Part shown: positions 59,981-64,000 of the stretch, piece after piece
Numbering within the stretch: the first letter of the stretch is position 1
How the letters are laid out: every line of letters starts with the position of its first letter
DNA from: Plantago ovata
Lineage: Eukaryota > Streptophyta > Magnoliopsida > Lamiales > Plantaginaceae
Assembly: GCA_028274465.1 (NCBI GenBank)
Contig: CM051457.1
Location: 55,712,425 to 55,776,424 of the forward strand
DNA length: 64,000 nucleotides
Direction: 5' to 3'
Notes under the pieces: generated by a model
Database searches by the model: none
What the model was told of the DNA's origin: nothing
Seen by the model: the letters and a program-made list of their open reading frames with translations, nothing else
Position numbers and translations under genes: made by a program

Positions 59981-60400
59981 TCTAGGTGGATTTCCGAAAA
60001 GAAAGGTGCACCTTGTTGGTATGAGTAGCGTTCTCAACCCTTTTAAGCCTCTGAAATCTGGGGCGTTACAATCACCCCCTCTTAAATTGCGCAACGTCCT
60101 CGTTGCGTGCTGTCCCGAGACCAACCATCCGTGCAGGATTCTAGAGGTGTGCCCCTCCAGGCTCAAGAGGTGGCTCCCACCGTCGATACGGTGTAGCACT
60201 TTGCCCCGGATGGCACTTAGTTCCTGCAGTTCCGGATAGTCCCGCTCTGATACCACTTGTAACGACCCGGCCCACTAACGGGCCGAGACCCAGCCCAACG
60301 GGCCGGCAAGGTTACTCATGGGCGCTCTCCGGGGTGATATGCTGGCTCCACAGACCAACACGGGTTCTAATCCGTGCACTTTGTCCTCCCTCGTGCGCGC

Positions 60401-60471
60401 ACCGGGAACTTCCCAGTGGGTCACCCATCCTAGAATTGCTCCAGAGCAAGCACGCTTAACTCTGAAGTTCT
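60401..60471 (-). promoter_or_regulatory. 5S rRNA-like Pol III promoter in the right Cassandra LTR
   Basis: This is the same 5S-like segment as in the left LTR, 491 bases further on. The boxes are unchanged. Confidence 0.88.
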
Positions 60472-60561
60472 TCTAGGTGGATTTCCGAAAAGAAAGGTGC
60501 ACCTTGTTGGTATGAGTAGCGTTCTCAACCCTTTTAAGCCTCTGAAATTTGGGGTGTTACA

Positions 60562-63060
60562 AAATCGAACATTTGCTTGTCCTCAAGCAACTAGCTAGAC
60601 TCTAATGCAAAACTAAATGCAACACGAAGAGAAGAAAGAGTCGCATGCCAAGCAAGAAAAACTAGTCTATTGTATCTACCAAATGCTTATGAACAAGGAC
60701 CATACAAATCATAACATGGACATAGGTTGAAGAATGCCTCGATTGAATCTATACACATTCACATATGCACTTTGTTAAACAATGGAGTCGCTCGTAAAAT
60801 TCTCCACCTGGACCTGGTCAATGACGATGCAATGATGCATATTATCATACTATGGTTGCCCCGTGCCTGTGAATCTGAGGGCTTACAACTGTTCACCAAG
60901 TGAGACTTTTCCTCAAGAGAGGTCGAACCAATAGTGGCTCTCATCAAACGAAGGAGAGTTCCCTAAAAGACAACACTTCCCTCTTCTACCCAACTCATAG
61001 ATCAAAGACTCTTAACCACTTCCTGAATGGCAGGACGAGGGTGGTCCAGAACAGGCCTTGGACTAGGCGACACGAAACACAAGGAAGAATTTACAACTCG
61101 AATCTAAGCAACTACAAAAGCTAAAAAATAATACAACGCTATGGTAAAACTACTTTCTGGCTTGTTTGGACCCTTCTTTTGTTTTGGGTCTTATTCTTTT
61201 TTGTTCTTTTTTTTTTTTTACCTTTTTTTTTCATTCTTTTCCTTTTTCCAGATTTTTCTTTTTTCAGATTTGTCTTTTATCAGATAGATAGCCAGCAGTA
61301 GCAACAATAAAAAGATATAACAACGACCTCCCCAAACCTATTCGAATGAATAGGTTGGAGCACAAACTCAAAAAGAAGAAGAAAAACAAACTCAACATGA
61401 CTTCAACGAGACGAAAGACAAGTCATGACAATGGTAACCCCCTCCCCTAACCTATTCGTTAGAATAGGTCGAATAGGTTTCAAACAAAGGATCACACACA
61501 CCTCACTCTACCTCCTTCCTAGGCATCTGTCAATCTCATTAGCAAGGTGAAAAACTTGTCGCCTCTTAGGTACATAATTAAACGGGAATATACCCACAGA
61601 CTCTAACATGCATCATTTTATAAGGCCTTCGTGAACCGCAGTAGAGAAAACATCACAAGTGATGTCGAGACTACAAAGCTTAACTAGTGCACATCGAATG
61701 TTACAACCCCAGCGAGACAAGCCTCAAACTACCCATAGAAATGCAATGTATGGTAAATGGTCATAAAGACTTAGTCTATACAATAAAGAAGTTCTAAATA
61801 CTTGGCAATAGACTCCACACAATATGCAAAATCTAAACTAAGGATGAATGCATGCATACAGACTCGATCCTAAACCTATCCACTACTAAGAATAGAAACA
61901 TGCCTATGTGGCTCACAGACCACCGCTAAGAAAGCGATAAACGTGCAAATAGAAGAAAATGCTAATGCAAATGCAAAGTGTACAAATAATCGAGTGTTAA
62001 CACTTGAGTAATTCTACTCCCTTAAATCATTGTCTAGTCTAGCTAACCTATGTCAAGAACAATCATGCAATTCATCACAATCAAAGGTCATGCTAGACAA
62101 CGATTAATCTCAAATTCATAAGGCAGCATACATATCATAGGGTCGAAACCACCAAAAGCTCACAATCTTCCCAATCAAGTTCTACCAAGTTGTCAATAAC
62201 ATCATATCAATGTGCTCGAATTCAATAAGGAATGAAAGAATCAAGATAATGCAATCAGGACTTAGAAATCCTAATTGAGCAAAAACTCATATTCAACAAA
62301 CCCAACAAAATTAAGTATGCAATTGATAGAGATATAAGTTAATAATAGAACAAACAAGCTAAAGATGAAGTATGAGATTTGTTCAGATGAAAGTATGAGA
62401 TTTGTTCGGATGAAAGTGAAGAGCACGTAATGGGCTTCGATTCAAGCTAAAGAACACAAGATTTGGTGAAGAATAGGAAGAATTGTGGAAGAGAGAAGGA
62501 ATTTTGGGAGTTTTTCGAGTTGGGAGAGTTAGAGGAAAAAGAAATATGAACAATGGGGAAAGAAAGGGGTGACCCCCCATTTTTAGATGTCGGACGATGA
62601 GGGGCGGACCGCCCCTGGTGAGAGGCGGTCCGCCTCTCATCACCCAAGAGGCTCATCCTCTCGGGAGTTGAGGGGCGGTCCACCTCTCATCACCCGAGAG
62701 GCTCACCTTCTCGGGAGTTGGGGGGCGGACCGCCTCCCACTTACAGAGGCTGGGGGCGACGAAATCCCCCCTTGGTCCCTTAATTTTCACTCCAAAACTC
62801 TTTTCACACTGAAAACACTCGAAAAACTTCACTCAAACATATACAAAAGCACAAAACATTACACAAACTACTAAAAACTTAGCAAAAACAAATTGTTCAA
62901 TGTATGCATGCAATGCAAGAAAGCGATAAAACTCCGGGTTGCCTCCCGGAAAGTGCCATTGTTTATTAGTCTCTGACTGGACTTCTTCATGTTCTTCAGT
63001 TCCTATCAAGACGGGTACTAGCCTTCGCCTTCATGGATCTCTTCCTCATACCTAGTACCA
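60562..63060 (-). other. 3' noncoding region of element G
   Basis: About 2.5 kb without a recognisable gene. It has a pyrimidine-rich run (61195-61285), two hairpins (61335-61356 and 61449-61469), an AT-rich part (61860-62380) with no counterpart that I can see in E, a GC-rich palindromic module (62596-62745), and GGGTTGCCTCCCGG near 62937. On the minus strand that last motif reads CCGGGAGGCAACCC, typically found just after integrase in Athila-like elements. Confidence 0.65.
62596..62745. repeat. GC-rich palindromic module in element G
   Basis: This has repeated GGGCGGACCGCCC and GGCGGTCCGCC units with TCTCATCACCC(A/G)AGAGGCTCA between them, about two and a half times. It is similar in kind to the block at 36148-36395 but in a different sequence context. 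Confidence 0.75.
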
Positions 63061-63118
63061 GAGAATGAGAATGAACAAACGCAGCAGGGCCAAAAAAGCC
63101 TTTTGGGGTGAGAATCAA

Positions 63119-63553
63119 TCAAATGTGGATGATGATAAAAAATGGCTTGCAACCTATGTTGCTTGCATCTACCTCAATAGTGCAAGTTCCCCGGTAGGTG
63201 TCGATCACAGAGCGCACCTTGTTCAAGAAGGCTCGTCCCAAGAGAACCACATCGCTCATCCCATATCTCGATGCCGGCATCACGACGAAATTGGTGTAAA
63301 CTGAAGTGTCACCAATCCTCATTAACACATTCCGAACAATAGCTTCCGGCCTCACGAAGGAGGCATCCGCTAGTTGCACAATGGCCTTGTGTTTCTCCAG
63401 CTCTCCCAGACCACTCTTCTCGAACAGATTCATTGGGAGCACATTAGAGAATGCTCCCGTATCAAGTGTAGCACGAACATCATCGACCTCCAATCTCAAC
63501 CTTAACATCAAAGCTATCAGGAATTGGTTCAGGATCTTCATTTTCCTCATCAC
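63119..63553 (-). pseudogene. Element G retropepsin-like protease (fossil)
   Basis: On the minus strand the segment contains VRATLDTGAFSNVLPMNLFEKSGLG, with the DTGA active site, then LADASFVRPEAIVRNVLMRIG, YTNFVVMPASRYGMSDVVLLGRAFL and NKVRSVIDTYRGTCTIE. These are the usual retropepsin blocks of plant gypsy elements (active site, flap region, LLGRAFL near the end). A protease of this kind would process gag. The sequence is clearly different from E's protease, so G and E may differ in lineage although their LTRs are related. Gag lies upstream, at the window edge. Confidence 0.75.
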
Positions 63554-64000
63554 TCACATCAAATGCCAGGCCTTTATCTTCCTCCTTGGCCAGTGGAGGC
63601 TCACCTTGTGCACAACATTTGCACTCAGCAACCTTCTTAATAGTGATCTCCACAGGAAGGTCTCTTACCAAGGTTATCGACATCGACTTCTCCATGTTAC
63701 TGGGCAACTTCCCCTTTCTCCCTACTTTCTCCACGGTCTATCAACTCTTGCATCTTTTGGTGCGCAAGCCTAGTACTTGCCTCCAATTGATCAAGCCTAC
63801 CCCTTGTCTTTTCTGAATCCTCCTCATATCTCTTCAGAAATCCCTGGGTGTTATCTACCATCTTCTGCAAATTATCCAAGAGAGCAGCGGACTTGGATTT
63901 AGGTGCTTCGGCTCTAGGAGTGGGATTTTCGCAATGGTCATTTCCGTAGTTGACATTGCTACGGTCTTGGTTGGGTCCATAGGTTTGGTTCGGAGGTGCA
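63554..64000 (-). pseudogene. Element G gag, C-terminal part (fossil, cut by window edge)
   Basis: On the minus strand the edge of the window codes for a polar segment (NYGNDHCENPTPRAEAPKSK) followed by DNLQKMVDNTQGFLKRYEEDSEKTRGRLDQLEASTR, a helical stretch typical of the end of Athila-like gag. A short cysteine-containing part (CKCCAQGEPP, near 63.61 kb) lies between this and the protease. The capsid region would lie beyond 64000. Confidence 0.55.

Larger units (their letters stand above)
59767..60561 (-). mobile_element. Cassandra TRIM element with 5S rRNA-derived LTRs
   Basis: This is a 795-bp element with two 304-bp terminal repeats (59767-60070 and 60258-60561) that start TGTAACGACCC and end GTTACA. 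The internal part is under 200 bp and noncoding. It includes a primer site for initiator methionine tRNA (minus strand TGGTATCAGAGCG, 60243-60255) and a polypurine tract (minus strand AAGAGGGGGTGAT, 60071-60083). The LTRs carry 5S rRNA-like promoter sequence. The LTRs differ at about four positions, so it is young. Flanks AAACC and AAATC look like a target duplication with one change. It lies just inside G's polypurine tract. It is non-coding and depends on other elements. Confidence 0.93.
58351..64000 (-). mobile_element. Athila/Tat-like gypsy element G, runs off the right edge
   Basis: This is a minus-strand gypsy element with its 3' LTR at 58351-59753, a polypurine tract at 59754-59766, and a 3' noncoding region split by a Cassandra element. 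At the right edge it has a protease (63119-63553) and the end of gag (to 64000). The 3' noncoding part shares its hairpins and pyrimidine-rich run with E and F. I recognise no RT, RNase H or integrase between the 3' region and protease, so it may be a gag-protease-only derivative. Its 5' LTR is beyond the window. It is broken or non-autonomous. Confidence 0.75.

Noticed and set aside
61860-62380. Host gene or unique sequence inside element G
   Set aside because: It is AT-rich without a convincing reading frame, and lies between recognisable parts of G. It is most likely variable 3' noncoding sequence of the element.

Overview
The window is plant nuclear DNA, most likely from a flowering plant. 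It consists wholly of nested retroelements: Ty1/copia elements of Sirevirus (SIRE/Maximus) type, a second copia family, Ty3/gypsy elements of Athila/Tat type, and one Cassandra TRIM with a 5S rRNA-derived promoter. I found no host gene, tRNA gene, CRISPR array or DNA transposon. All coding regions are treated as fossils; they are given as parts without an inventory of their defects. Family names rest on protein motifs, primer-binding sites and LTR ends recognised by eye.

Layout. The oldest layer is a Sirevirus copy, C, whose remains run from 23445 to 58350 and continue beyond both window edges. Its 5' LTR was entered by a second Sirevirus copy, A (1-23444, 5' part outside the window). A's 3' LTR holds the minus-strand copia element D (12561-22295, target duplication GATAG). 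A's third gene holds a gypsy solo LTR (4942-6179, GTGCT). C's gag holds another gypsy solo LTR, H (26523-28051, AAGAC). C's third gene is split three times: by gypsy element E (33277-43520, minus, CAAAT), by Sirevirus copy B with two 1750-bp LTRs (44080-57500, GAAAG), and by gypsy element G (58351 to beyond the right edge, minus). E contains a plus-strand piece, F, of its own family (37096-39764). G contains the Cassandra element (59767-60561). LTR comparison by eye suggests roughly 2% divergence for B and about 3% for D and E, so most insertions look about a million years old at usual plant rates; C is older.

How the parts fit. The Sirevirus family has gag (with zinc knuckle and coiled coil), pol (protease, integrase, reverse transcriptase, RNase H), a roughly 0.9-kb spacer and a long third gene (ORF3) ending near the 3' polypurine tract. 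ORF3 looks nuclear and acidic rather than envelope-like. The spacer is the most interesting part. All three copies carry a series of small hairpins with a shared seven-base loop (about AYRGGNA) and changing but still paired stems. After it come an internal polypurine tract and a TATA-containing, promoter-like block 130-150 bp before the ORF3 start. The LTRs carry two nested hairpins with GNRA-like loops and an unusual density of the word TTGCTGA and its complement.

The gypsy family has its own curiosities: GC-rich palindromic modules at several unrelated positions, and repeated hairpin-plus-polypurine motifs in the 3' noncoding region. G appears to be a gag-protease copy without reverse transcriptase or integrase.
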